A stretch of 64,000 bases of DNA from Syngnathus acus (lineage: Eukaryota > Chordata > Actinopteri > Syngnathiformes > Syngnathidae): the NCBI RefSeq assembly GCF_901709675.1, contig NC_051107.1, forward strand, positions 4,776,001-4,840,000, in the 5' to 3' direction. Of the stretch, positions 22,369 to 34,811 are shown one piece after another. Below the pieces are notes generated by a model. The model searched no databases and was not told where the DNA came from. It worked only from the letters and a program-made list of their open reading frames with translations. How positions within the stretch are numbered: position 1 is the first letter of the stretch; every line of letters begins with the position of its first letter. A program made the position numbers and the translations under genes.

Positions 22369-25300
22369 TTAAACTCAGCCGCCCCCGTTTCCCTCAACCA
22401 GCCATTCTAAAAAGACATGAAATAACATCTTTGATGCTTCAACTTTTTGAATGACTCCAATTTATTATTCATAATAGTTTTCCCATATAAATTAAAATAA
22501 AAACATTTAAAAAATGCAATTGACTTCCACTGATCACTTTATAAAGGCATTTCCATGCTAACCTGAAGCATAAAATCTGACAATTTGCCCTACACCCAAA
22601 TTATTTGATTGCTATGGTCCTTAATAGACTAATATATTTCACCAAAGAGCCAATTCAAAAACCTTTTTATAGAGGTGAAGTCCGTAACAGCAGTGTTAAT
22701 TGATATTCAGTGCTTGAAATAATACATTTACAATTTAAAACGGTGTGTGAGTGCGCTGTTTAATTTCCACATTAGAAGGCCCCTTCATGGGATATTCATG
22801 GGTGCAAAGTCCCCCCCCCGGGCCAGTTTCCTGTTAAGCAAGGTCACATTTTCACTCTTTGTGGGCATTTCCTCTTCGCGGGGAGGACGCAACCTCATTA
22901 GCCTCTTGACACGCGGACGCAAATGTGACAAACCACAATGGAAACTGATTAAAAGCGGAATCGACTTACTAGCGCCTTATACCGTGTTGATTCGACAAGC
23001 ACTTCATTTGACATGCTTAATTTTTTTTACCATTATCAAATTAGGTCACTGACGAGTGAAAATGTTTTGCTAGCGTAGCATCTCGCTATCAGTATAGCTG
23101 ATGTTGCTGTGTTTAGTTCCTTAAATGACTTGTTTCCGCGTCGGTTAACTGTAATGGCTTCGCACGTCATTGTTTTATCTTCACAATCTACATTTTTTTT
23201 ACACCTGGGCTGGTTGGCCCGTTTTACACGTAATGCGGTTCTGTTTGATGTCACCAAGCAGGTGACGGGTGATAAGTTACTCTTTTGTTTTGGGGTCGGG
23301 GGTCGGGGGGGTCTTGTGAATGCTTTTATTGCCTTGCTAACAGCTGCGTTAGACTGTTAGGCCAAACTCATTTGTATTTAAAAAAAAAAAAGGCAAAGAG
23401 GAAATGAAGTTTGCGGCCTTTTTGATCACGCTCCACTTGTATTGTCAATCGATCAATACAGCAGATTGCGCGACTGCGGTTGTAAACAAAATCTATCGAC
23501 TGCACATTTCTCTCGTTCTACTTATTTATTCAATAATAGACATCGCTAGGGGAATGCTTTTTAGAAAATTGCGTTTCACATTCGGCTTGACTTAGCTTAT
23601 GAGTGGAGCAACGCATTTCAGTGAGTTAACCTCTCACTGCGGGGGAAAAAACAAACAGACAACAGTGTCCCAGCATGAATCCTTGGGGGGGTTGCAGGAA
23701 TGGCATGCTGGAGTATTTTTGCCTGTTTGTGGTGATTGATTAGATCCCTGTGGACTCTTGCAGGATTTTGGAGAGCATCCACACGGATTGCTTCCTCATG
23801 GCCTCCTCTTCCGACGCCGCTTTCAACTCCAGCAACATCAGAGGGACGGCAGCCGCTTTCATGTAATATCGCCTTTTTTTTTTTTACTTTACTATAAACC
23901 GAAATGGCGGTATAGCCTCCATTTTTTTTTTCCAGCTACTACATGTCAACAATGTAAATGCCTTTTTTCAAAGTCCTTCCTATAAACCCTTCATTCCTCT
24001 TTGAAAGAAAACATTCCACTACCTCCAACGCAACATACGGTTCACACCATCTCTCACGTTCCTCTCTTGGCAAAATCATATTTTCTAACCACCGCCGGAT
24101 TTGTTTGGTCACAGCGGCGCCTGCTTGATAGATCCTCTTTTGGCTGCCAAACGCTTCCCATACACCCCGAAGCGCACCTCCAAAGCGGACCGGAGTGTGC
24201 CAGAGATTTTGCGGTCCGCGTCGAAGCGCACACGCACGCTCACAGATGTTGGCGGCGACTAATGCCCAGCGTGGCCGACTGCCAGAAACGATACTGAGAA
24301 TAGCAACAGTGCGTAAAAAAAAAGCCTACCCAGCATGCCTCGCTCCAGGTGACTTCCAGTACAAACATACAGTATGCACGAGTGTATATGTGTTTTCAGG
24401 CTTCAGAAAATATTGGCAGCGTCACACATTAAAGCTTTTTTTTCGGGTAATTATTCAATTATGAATACGCCGCTTGGATAAATAGAAGAAACCAAAAGCT
24501 TGTTAAATACTATTGGATCCGAAATCAAGATAAGTCAGTCGTTTGTAAAAAGAAAAAAATTTACACTGAAGCATTAGTGTGGATGGATGTAATTTAATAT
24601 AAATTAAATAATACAAAAATAATATAAATTCAAATCATCAAACACTTTGATTATTCTCAGGTCATTTGTTTCGCTCTTTTTCGATATTTTATGATGATAT
24701 CCAAAGCGCGTCGAGGATTTTTGCCGGCGTTGCAAATACGACCCGTGTTTAGCAAAACGTCCCGAGAGAGAGAGAGAGAGAGAAAGAACAGTGTCGCTGT
24801 TGTCAAGCCTCGTGGGGTTGACATTTTGACGGGCAGCTGAGAGGCTCCAAAGTGGCCCAAGTTAAGGCGGGCATTGTGCGGCCGGCCACCAATTACACGT
24901 CCCCGAGTCCGAAACAAAATGTCTGCTGTGCGGAGGGCTCATAAGCGCGGCAGTGTTCGGGCCCGGCGGAGGACGTCTGTCCCTCGTAATTAATGGGATG
25001 ACCGACTCGGGCACCGAGTGCGCTGACCGAGAGACTGATGGCCATAATTTGTCAACATATGGCTTTTCACCCCATAATTTCAAGCCCCGTGTAAACACAC
25101 ACGTATGCTCCCATTCACTCCAAATGGGAACAGAAGGTCTCGAGACAGTGTTGGGAACAAAGCGTTCAAGTATATCCAAAGTGTTGACACCTTGCGCAAT
25201 GTGCTCACTCTGCAATCCCATTTTCATCTTTCAAAGCTTGGTGTCGGAGGCGTGCAAACATCAGGCATCAATTAAATGCAATTTATTTTGCACTCGCTGT

Positions 25301-26650
25301 TTTCTTGCCCCAGGCTGCAAATCCGATTAGCGTTATCAGACAACTTTAATCGCTAACACAACATGAGGATGTGAGTTTTAATTTGTCAGTGATCAAATTG
25401 CAATGAAAATATTTGAATTGAGTTAATAGAAAGTCATGGAGAAACTCAAATAAAACTTATTTACAAAGAAATCTTACTAAATCATATTCAAAACAAAAAA
25501 ATATGTGTAGGCCCGCGGAAATTCGAGTGTTTGGATCAACAAGCAAGGTCTTGTACTGATTAATCGATTATCCAAAAATATCGATTAATTGCCCCTAGTA
25601 GGCTTTTACTGATTTTTATTTTCTAGCAGAATAAAAAGCCTGAATGACATTCTTCTCATTCTTCTGTCATGGCCGCTCACTTGTAGATCTCCCTACACAC
25701 GGCGCTGGTGTGTTCCTCTGCCCAGACCGCCTCTGAGTTCTGGTAAACAAGGCGGTAGTCACGTCGCAGCGGGACCTCCTTACCCCGCTGAGAGCCTCCA
25801 AAACGTCGGGACCCCCCACCTTCACACGCTCTCCTGCTCTCCCCTGGCTTTTAACCCTCCCGCCGCCTCGGATCAGCGGTAGGTCCCGGCAGTGATAAAG
25901 AAAACACAGCTGCTCAAACAGTTGGACGGAACACGGCGGGGGTGGTCGGATGGAGGGGGGGGGTCACGTCAACATATTTAAATCGATGATCTGTGCACAT
26001 CAATGGACCACCTGAGAAGCAAAAAAAATCTTTCAAACCAGAATTTTGCTTTGTTAACCTTTGCTTTCAAGGCAACAAACTTTAATTAAGATTTTAGGGC
26101 AATTTAAATATATATAGGTGTTGAGGTGAGAAATGTGTCATCACCCCCCTCAGCTGCTGGGCCTTTCCTGATGGAAACAAGCTGACAGCAGACGTAAACA
26201 TCAAGGTGTGGAAAGAGCTTCTTCCGTCCTCCTTCCTCTCATCACTCAGGCAAACTATCCATCCATTTTTGTCTAATGGCGCTTCTCTTCCGTCACTGGG
26301 GCACGCTGATCAGCTTGATTGATTAATCCTCATTGGACTACGATAACCATATTCCCCGTCGTTATTGCGAGGTGATACATTTATACTGGCAAAAGTACCC
26401 AGCTGCTGTCATATGGTCCCTAACACAAAAATTAAACATAAATTGGATTGTAGGTTTTTATGGTCCATTTGGAAAAACTTTACAGCTCTCATAAAGACCG
26501 GGGGAGCTCTCCTCTGCGGCTCCGTTCAAGGACAACTTCTTTCAGACGGTGGTGCTGGCTTTACAGCGACCCCTGCTGTCGGGATGTGTCACTGGCGCCC
26601 AATAAGAATACTGAACCGGATGGCACGCGTCATGCGCATGCTTCTCACTA

Positions 26651-26664
26651 CCACAAGAGGGCGC
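26651..26664 (+). promoter_or_regulatory. CTCF-like motif, forward
   Basis: CCACAAGAGGGCGC fits the CTCF core closely. It is the last forward-oriented site seen before slc16a7. Confidence 0.45.
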
Positions 26665-27059
26665 GGATTTACAGCGCCTATAATTATGATCGGCAATGCG
26701 GTCGTAATAATGTGCTAGTTCTAATAATGTTCATAAAGTTTTTTCTAAATCCTCTTGCTTACTCATGAGCTTGTCAACGTGTACTTAATGACGTTTTTTT
26801 AGCAGCACTATTTTGTAACACCATAGCATCAAAGTATTTATTTTTTTATTAAGGGGTTGATCTTTTTAATTTTCAAAGCCATTTAGTTAAATCCGGCTAC
26901 TTTAAAGTCGAATCAAAAATATTGCCTGCGCTGCAACAGTACAGTAGAGTACAGTAGGATGATGCAACCAGTGGCGTCGCACTCCCGTGGCTCCAAAATA
27001 GAACGTAAGCAACAGCGCCGCCCTCTGCAGCGCAACCAGTCCACGTCACGCCATCTCAG

Positions 27060-27219
27060 GAAATTCAAACAGTCCCCCCCCCCACGCACACGCGCACACA
27101 GCGGATGTCCTAGCTCCGAGCAGCGGCATCTGTCTCCTCCAAGGTCAACGGAGCCTGCAGCCGCCCCTCGCCCTCCCAATCCGCGGACACGCACAGACGC
27201 GCCTTTATTCTCCTTCAAG
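27060..27219 (+). promoter_or_regulatory. Candidate slc16a7 promoter-proximal leader exon (CpG-rich)
   Basis: A locally CpG-rich stretch ends in CAAG followed by gtaaag, a usable splice donor at 27220. The slc16a7 start-codon exon opens with a splice acceptor (ttgcag at 29420-29425) only 24 nt before the ATG, so at least one upstream noncoding exon must exist. This block is the best candidate I see, but the pairing is an inference. Confidence 0.3.
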
Positions 27220-28002
27220 GTAAAGAAAACTTGAACTCTCCTGGACTTTATCTCTATTTGAACCTCATTTTTTCCGCTTCTTATTATTTCCCGGCTGTGA
27301 TGAGAAACGTATCCCAAAGAATGAGGATTAGTGTTTTAATTCCATTCGTGCGCGCGTGTGATGATGTGTGGTGCGTTCACGTGTTGTTTATGCTGGAAAA
27401 TCCTACCCGGCGCATCATTTAAAGCTTTAGTTAATTAAGTGCTGCTATTTTTGGAGCTCACGGCCACTACCAGGCCTCAGTGGTTCTGTCCTTACATCAG
27501 CCACATCACATGCTATTGACTCACCTTTTTTTTTTGCTCTTTACTTTATGGCACATTTGCTCGTCACGTGCTATGAGAATTAAATAAAGGAAGTCAGGAG
27601 TTCTGCTACTGCTGACTCCTTATCGTGATTAATCTCTTGATACCATGTAAACATTAGTCACAGTGCAGTGACAGTATTTTCTGGTTACATAACATTTACA
27701 TTCGCTTGTTTTAGTATTTTTTGTTATGGTTATTTGGTATTTTGTCACTTTGTGAGTTTTAAAAATGAGGAAAAATAAAATAAAATAAGTTTTACATAAT
27801 AGATGAGATTTACAGATTTTAATGTGACATTTTCGCTTCTTTCTAGCCCACTAGTTGAATTTTTTTTTTTTTTTTTTTTGGGTGAAGGTGGTAGATCAGA
27901 TTTCAAGATCAGGACCTCTTTCCATGAACTTGAAGAAAGTTTGTTGTGAACACAAAATCAGCTTTGTGCAAACACCACCTGATAGAGAACCTGCCAATAC
28001 TG

Positions 28003-28076
28003 CCCCCCCCCCCCCCCCCCCTCAACAAAAGTATCTTTGACCCCCCCCCCCCTCCCTCAACAAAAGTATCTTTGAC
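28003..28076. repeat. Poly-C tract with 35-bp tandem duplication
   Basis: A run of about 19 C is followed by CTCAACAAAAGTATCTTTGA, then a second C-rich run and the same words again 35 bp later. Probably replication slippage; such a tract is also prone to assembly error. Confidence 0.7.
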
Positions 28077-29425
28077 TTAGATCAATCAAATTACATAATC
28101 ACAGCCACTCGGAACAAATTGTCCTGTTTTATTTCTGGACATCAATCCTATTTTTTGTATTTTTTATATAAAGATTTCCTCAATCAGCTCTCACGTTGCT
28201 ACCACCTCTCTGAGCGCAAGTTGCTAATGGGCCTAATGGTGAGCTATTTCTGCTGCTAGTCGAAAGCAACTTTGAGGTTTCCTTTCGAGCCAGCATGTCA
28301 TAACTTTCATCGCCATGTGACTTAGATGGAGGCGACCGACAGGAGCGGGAGGGGGGGGGGGGTCAGTCGGGGGTAACGCCAACCGCCGCTCACCGGTAGA
28401 GGTCGAGTTTCCTTTTGTAGAGTTGGACATAGTTGACAGCACCTGTTTGGATACAAAGGTCTTATCGTGTATGAAGCTTTTTTTATTTTAGGAGTGTCAC
28501 GAAGGTTCAGTAGCAGTTAGGCAAATTCCAAACATCGCCTCACGCTGTGACGTCACCACCACCCTCATAAATAATCTCAGGTTATCACGTTACCTCAGGA
28601 AGTTGTATTGCGAGCTTTTAGGTAGATTAGGTCATGCAATGTTGACTTAAGTTAAAAAAAAGAAGGGCAATGAGTGTAATGAGAGCCAACCAATCTGGTT
28701 CAAAGAAGTCTAAATTTGTGCCCTCGAGTCTAGACAAGTTACCTGATTTAGTTTTCAAGGCACGCTTGATTATTGGGCTCCTGCCATCTTCTTTGTTATA
28801 GTCTTACGCGTCACAAAAGAAACTAAAGGTAGTCATCTTCTGTCATTGTGTCCCAATGAGGTCACGTGAGCGTTTCAAAATAGTCTTAATCTCCCGGTGT
28901 TGCCGCTCCAGGTCGTCAATTACCAGTCGGCTGACCTTGCGGGCTGACCAAGGACGACAACACAGCATGATCCCAGTGTTGACTTTTGGGACGGACTTTG
29001 CTCCAAAGAAATGCGTGAGCAGCCAACAAAGCCTCGCCTTCATTCATAGTCAGAATTCACTTTGCATTGTCGTTACTTGAAGCCTTCATGTTGGTCGAGA
29101 CTCCATTTTGACTGGGGAACATCTACTGCCCCTGAGGGCTTAGTGGAGGGGGGCGGGGTCAAGGTGAATGGTGGGCGGGGTTCAGTTGCAGGTAGGAATG
29201 AGCACTGTAGGTCAGTGTTTGCACATGCAGGATCCAGGACTGCTGGTATGCCCCCACCCTCCTCTCACATCACCGCCGGCAGTTTCTTAAAGGTCCTTTG
29301 TAACAGCCAGCCGCTAAGCGACTGGAATTTAAACGACAACTCCACCCTGTATTCGCTGTAGGAAAAAAAATAGAAGACTCGTGTGTTGAGCTTAACACTG
29401 AATTTTGTATTTCTTCCCGTTGCAG

Positions 29426-31931
29426 TGACGAGCCAGCGTCGGTCCAGCGATGCCGCCGCCAGTTGCGGGCCCCCCCGCCGTACCCCCGCCGGACGGCGGT
29501 TGGGGCTGGGCCGTAGTGGTGGCGTCCTTCATCTCCATCGGCTTCTCCTACGCCTTCCCCAAAGCCATCACCGTCTTCTTCAAGGACATCCAGATCATCT
29601 TCGACGCCTCCTACAGTGAAATCGCCTGGATCTCCTCCATCATGCTCGCCGTCATGTACGCCGCAGGTCAGACATTTTGCGACAATTCAGCCGCTGTGGA
29701 ATTTAATGACACAACAAGGTGTCACCGGATGACCTCATAGCCGACCGGATTCACGTCACGAGATGTCAAACGCCGTCATCGGAGCTGCCGTGTAAACGCG
29801 AAGAAACCAATAGAAATAAATCTATCGCTCTACCGACAAGCGTAGATGAGGTTGCGCAACATTTGCAGGCTGTTGATCAGTCCAGATGGTGAGAACTGTA
29901 GTCGCTCGAAAGACAGGAGGATTACTGCATCGCCAGATGGCAGCTGTGGCGGCGACGGATGCCGCGGGCCAGAGTGGCGAAAGCGGCGATAGCGACCACA
30001 AAAATATATTTTGACGTGAAATCCGACGAACAGAAGGACATCCACGGTAATAAGAAAATAAACATAATGGTGTGATAGTTCTGGCGTCGAAAGAAAAAAA
30101 TCAATCTGCAGAGCGTGCGCCAGCCTGGGATCTGTGTCGTTAATCTAGAGCGAGAGAGAAAGCGAGTGACAGAGTGAGAGTCGCCTTTGGGTGAGGCAGC
30201 AAAGAAGCCAAGACACACAGGAGGGAGGTTTTGTAAAAACAAAAGCGCTTATCTCAGAGGCAGTCAACCATTTTTTTTTTCCTTTCCAAAATGGCTGACG
30301 GTGAATAAGAGACATGATCTGTGTCTATGAATGGAAATGTTTCAAAGTTGCCCGGCTTCTAACCCGATTCAATCATCTGGCTAGGTCCCGTCAGCAGCGT
30401 GCTGGTGAACACTTACGGCTGCAGGCCCATCGTCATGATGGGCGGCTGCCTGTGCGCCGTGGGCATGACCCTGGCGTCCTTCTGCACCAGCGTGCTGCAG
30501 CTTTACCTCTGCATCGGCGTTATTGGCGGTAAGTCCCTCGCAATCCACTTAACCGCCTTGATGAGCTTCTGCCTCGGCTGGAAATAGGCGGCCGGGAATA
30601 AAAATATGAGTTCTCCCGCACAGGACTCGGATTGGCGTTTAACCTGCAGCCCGCTCTGACCATGATCGGGAAGTACTTCTATAGGAAGCGGCCCATCGCC
30701 AACGGGCTGGCCATGGCCGGCAGCCCCGTGTTCCTCAGCTCCTTGGCCCCGCTCAACCAGTACTTGTTCAACAACTTTGGCTGGAGGGGGAGCTTCCTCA
30801 TCCTGGCCGGGTTGCTGCTCAACTGCTGCGTGGCCGGCTCGCTCATGAGGCCCCTGGGCCCGCCTCCCGCCAAGCTGAAGAAGGAGCAGGTGGAGAGCGC
30901 CAAGGTGAAGCTCACGCCGTGGCAAATACTCAACAAGTACCTGGATTTGTCGCTCTTCAAACATCGGGGCTTCCTCATCTACCTGTCGGGGAACGTCATC
31001 ATGTTCGTGGGTTTCTTCGCTCCCATCGTGTTCCTCACCGCCTACGCCAAAGATATGGGCGTGGACGAGTACTCGGCCGCCTTCCTCCTCTCCATCCTGG
31101 CCATCGTGGACATGGTCGCCAGACCCTCCATGGGCCTGCTGGCCAACTCCCGCTGGATCCGACCCAATATTCAGTATTTCTTCAGCTTTGCCGTGCTCTA
31201 CAACGGCGTGTGCCACATCCTCTGCCCGCTGGCCAGCTCCTACACCGGCCTCGTGATCTACGCCATCTTCTTCGGTTTTGCGTTCGGTATGGTCAGCTCG
31301 GTGCTGTTCGAGAGTCTCATGGATCTGGTCGGGCCGCCCAGATTCTCCAGCGCCGTGGGACTCACCACCATTGTGGAATGCTGCCCGGTCCTCATCGGGC
31401 CACCGATAGCAGGTACCGAGTTTAATTTCGTTTCTAGGTTGGCAACATCATGTCGTGATTAGACGAGCTGTGTGAAGCTCAGCCGCAACGTTCACCCCGA
31501 GGCGACTTTTCCGAGTGGCGATTTTCAAACATGTTTAACGCTGGCGTTGGACCAAATGTTCAAAGCGATTGCTGCGATTATCTGAAGCAACAATTGGGCC
31601 CATCCCAAATTCCAACATTATACAGACGTGCACATCTTTTTTTTTATTTAAACGTTTTTATTGTCTTGCAGGGAAACTGGTCGACGTCACCAAGAATTAC
31701 AAGTCCATGTATTTCTGCTGCGGCGTCATCGTGATCGTAGCGAGCGTTTGGCTCTTCATTGGCAACTTCATCAACTACAGACTTCTGGCGCGCGAGCGCA
31801 AACTTGAGCAGTACAAGCCAGCCGGGTCGGAGGATCCCGACGTGCCCCAGAAGCAGGCAGAAGTGGACAACCCGGCCAAGCTCGATGAGGAGAAAGGCAG
31901 AGAGCCCATGCAGCGGGAAACCAACATTTAA
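29426..31931 (+). CDS. slc16a7: Monocarboxylate transporter 2 (SLC16A7), complete coding region in four exons
   Basis: Proton-coupled carrier of lactate, pyruvate and ketone bodies across the plasma membrane. Coding exons are 29450-29666, 30385-30528, 30624-31412 and 31672-31931, all with GT-AG introns and matching phases. The first exon also has 24 nt of 5'UTR from 29426. The product is 469 residues (human MCT2: 478). The MCT signature DGGWGW is at residues 15-20. Lys38, and Asp283/Arg287 in VDMVARP (equivalent to MCT1 K38, D302, R306), needed for proton and substrate coupling, are present. Twelve TM segments are expected, with a short charged loop between TM6 and TM7. [37 protein letters not shown] and the C-terminal ETNI favour MCT2 over MCT1. 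The gene diverges from lrig3 and converges on tafa2, as in mammals. Confidence 0.96.
29667..30384 (+). other. slc16a7 intron after the first coding exon
   Basis: 718 bp, gtcaga...ctag. No exon or repeat is recognised apart from a poly-T run near 30270-30280. Confidence 0.85.
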
Positions 31932-32356
31932 GAGCTTTTTCTCCAAGTTTCCCTCAGATCAAGCCGAGAGAGTGCCTCGCGGTGTTCCACCTGGCTCTTT
32001 TCCGGGTCCCCTGCAACTCAAAACTGCCAAAGGATCAAGCGTACAGAACAATGTGTAAAAAGTCACAAGTTGGACCTTTTAATGTCTTCCAATTGAATCT
32101 AAATACGGCCAAAGTGCATTGTCACTTTTTCCGACACGGAACCAGATTTTCAAAGGTCCAGCATTTGGTATTAAGCAGTGTTGCAAACAGCCGCCGTCAG
32201 TCCCTGAATGTCTTGAAGGCAAAGGCGTGGACGTATAACAGCTCCGACTGGTTGTCCGAGCCAATGTCCTCATTTATGCAGTATGTCGCCGAGCAGGAAA
32301 TAAAATGCAAGCTCCTCATTGTATCATATGACTTGCACCCTCAACGTTTTGCTCTG

Positions 32357-32370
32357 GCGCCCTCTAGAGA
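32357..32370 (-). promoter_or_regulatory. CTCF-like motif, reverse (two mismatches)
   Basis: On the minus strand TCTCTAGAGGGCGC keeps the central AGAGGGCGC core but departs from the consensus at two 5' bases. Confidence 0.3.
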
Positions 32371-33034
32371 AGGAGGCTGCAATTATTCCAAAAGTCTAAC
32401 TTGACTTTAATTCATGCAAAATTGAATGTACTCTCCTTTCGCGGGCCTTAATAATAAGGCAATAATGACCAAAGCCATCTGCGTGACACTGAACAATAGA
32501 GACTGAATGGACACTTCATTAGGGACACCCGAGAGCTCCAATAACGGTAAATAATGTGATTTTGTTTTTTTAAGATGCAATATTTGGCCCTAAATAAGTG
32601 GCATGAATAGAAAAAGAGAATGATTTTATTGAAAATGAATATGAAATTAAGATATTCTACCGGTGGAAGCTGGGAAGAATGGAACTTTATTGTTACTGAA
32701 GTGATCAACGCTTCTACCTGAAATTCCTTCCTTCCATCTTTGGCCAATACTGTCCACTGATTAACATTTTGCCTTCCACAAAAATAATGAAAGTTGACCA
32801 GTGTGTCGACATATCAATGGCTGAACAAAGCCAGCTGAAGAATAGAAATCTATATTTTGCAGCTTTTCAGTGTTACACAGTATTTTCATACTTTGGCTAA
32901 CGTCCACTCTCACTGTGCTTTGTATGACTTTGAATGTTTTCTCGTCGATTCAAAGAAAATCACTATGCAACCTTTTTTTTTTCATGCTGATTTTTAAAGT
33001 AAATAAGCTGTCCAATCATGTTTGCTTTGCAACA

Positions 33035-33048
33035 CTGCCCCCTGCTGG
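33035..33048 (-). promoter_or_regulatory. CTCF-like motif, reverse
   Basis: On the minus strand CCAGCAGGGGGCAG is a near-ideal CTCF core. It lies just past the slc16a7 coding region and faces the forward sites on the left. Confidence 0.48.
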
Positions 33049-34070
33049 TACGTCAGGTTATTCGGATTATTGCTTTCTATTGTGAGAATTCTTGATGCTG
33101 TGATGCGCTTGAAAAGCTGCTGGGGAAGGAGACGTGACGAGACGTTCTCTTATTCCATGTTATACAGAGAACAAACATTTCTTTGTATTTGAGCTCGCGT
33201 ATTTATTTTCTGAAGAACGATATATTAACTAGAAACAAAACTATGAACTGTATGTTTTTTGTTACTTTATTTGGTTTGGGTTGAATTAGCAGGATTTTAA
33301 AAAAAAAAAATGGAGGATGACTGAACAAATTTGCTGCTGGGAGGATCTCAATTTACTCTGGTGCCTTATTTTATTATGAACATGCACTTGGGTTGTTTCA
33401 ATTTCCGGTCATCAGTGTGTATTTTGTATTAGACTTTTTTGAGTCCTAAGTGTGAATAGCTGAGACTGAAGCTTTGCAGATTGTCCTCATAATGTGCAAC
33501 CTGTAGCAGACAAATTTTCTTCACCCTCCTTGTGTCATTTTCTGTTTGGCATCCAAATACTTTATTCAGATTGTATTGTTCCACTACCTCTGCAAATGTC
33601 CATTCATGCTAAGCTAAGGACAAATATAGAGCACGGGTGTAGATACCAGCAAATATTTTCTTCGGGGGGGGGGGGGGGTAATCTCTTATCAATAAAGTAT
33701 TTATCAAGTCAAAAAATGGTCTTTATCATGTTTAAATGAAAGAAATCCAGACACAGCTTGTATTTGAATTCATTTCTATGCAAATATGAAATTATACAAA
33801 GAGATTTTTAGGTTGAAATTGCAGCCAGTGGTTGAAAGGGCCAAATGAGCACCATGAGTCATAACATATGGATGTGAGCCCCCCCCCCCCCCCATTAATA
33901 GTCGGCGCACATGCTCATTGAAATGTGACGCGCGTCTCTCATTAGACTCAAAGTGTGACTCCCTCTTGCTCTTTGGCTGCATTAAACTGACTAATAATCA
34001 AGCGCGAGTCGGTCAGTAAATCTGCCCGGTGACCAGCCCTCACCTCCGTGAGCCACAGTTAACATTTTAA

Positions 34071-34077
<7 letters not shown>

Positions 34078-34121
<44 letters not shown>
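34078..34121. repeat. (AG)n microsatellite
   Basis: About 22 uninterrupted AG units, followed by a poly-A run and then poly-T. Confidence 0.95.
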
Positions 34122-34124
<3 letters not shown>

Positions 34125-34312
34125 AAAAGAAAACACTTTTTTTTTCTTGCCTCATCTGTATGCTCTGCCTCGGCGAGCCGGTGCGCGCCGATGATGGCTG
34201 GAGACCCTCAGGCGGAGTTTGAGGCGAGATTTTAATGGGACAGTAAGGGTCAACCGGGGAGGAGAGAACAATAAGCCTCTGCAGGTCTATGTGATCAGCC
34301 GGACCTCAGGGA

Positions 34313-34330
34313 AAGGGGGGGGGGGGGGGG
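34313..34330. repeat. Poly-G tract
   Basis: A run of about 17 G. Similar G or C runs recur through the window (for example near 13893, 33664, 33879 and 51106), and they are prone to length error in assembly. Confidence 0.85.
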
Positions 34331-34620
34331 CTACCTGCTGGGGGGCTCAGAGTGCATGAATATGACCTTCAGAACAGCATCTCTATTCCCTGCGTGGCTC
34401 TGCCGGCCGGCGATTACAATAACCGCGCTAATGAACTTACAACAGAGCACAAGGGAATTTAGGAGTTGCTGCGGAAACAAAAAAAAAGGCAAGCAGGTGG
34501 ATGGTTTGCTTTTGCAATCATGAGCTTGCGGCGTAGCGCTGGGTCGGATTTAGTAGGATTTATTACAAAATGCAAATCAGTCTAATTTACTGTACTAAAG
34601 AAAACATGAGAAAAATGTGC

Positions 34621-34811
34621 AAAAGTCTACACACCCCTATTGTAATTCCTACAAGCACAACAGTAGCCCTGACTTCAATTTAACATGAGTTGAAAGGGTG
34701 TGCACACTTTTGCAACCACATTATTTCAGTCTACTCGTGTTTTTTTTAACAATTAAAATTATTCATGATCTTTTATTTTGAAAAACTGCCCATAGGGGTG
34801 TGTAGACTTTT
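34621..34811. mobile_element. MITE-like element with perfect 20-bp terminal inverted repeats
   Basis: The left end AAAAGTCTACACACCCCTAT (34621-34640) is the exact reverse complement of 34792-34811. The element is about 191 bp and has no coding capacity, so it would be non-autonomous. A clear target-site duplication is not obvious because both flanks are A/T-rich, so the superfamily cannot be assigned. The terminal word also occurs alone near 8176-8190. Confidence 0.7.

Larger units (their letters stand above)
22025..29425. other. Region between the divergent lrig3 and slc16a7 genes
   Basis: About 7.4 kb without a confirmed coding exon. It holds the lrig3 promoter elements, an exon-like block at 23764-23862, an (AG)n run near 24767-24782, a TAATCGATTA-rich repeat-like patch near 25557-25600, a CTCF-like core at 26651-26664, a CpG-rich candidate leader exon ending at 27219, and a C19 tract with a 35-bp duplication near 28003-28076. 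Some slc16a7 5'UTR exons should lie here. Confidence 0.55.
31932..33720 (+). other. slc16a7 3' untranslated region (probable extent)
   Basis: AATAAA hexamers occur at 32299-32304 and 33691-33696, so transcripts of about 0.4 kb or 1.8 kb of 3'UTR are possible. Two reverse-oriented CTCF-like cores (32357-32370 and 33035-33048) fall inside the longer form. No ORF of note is present. Confidence 0.45.

Noticed and set aside
26913-27317. 134-codon minus-strand frame
   Set aside because: It overlaps the CpG-rich candidate slc16a7 leader. Its composition (R, G, C rich) reflects CpG content and no domain is seen.
30503-31216. 237-codon open frame on the minus strand
   Set aside because: It lies antisense to the large slc16a7 exon, whose GC-rich third positions keep the opposite frame open. 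It has no family resemblance and no splice logic.
30919-31425. 168-codon frame on the plus strand within slc16a7
   Set aside because: It is an out-of-frame shadow of the MCT2 coding exon, rich in R, P, H and L as expected from a shifted GC-rich frame.
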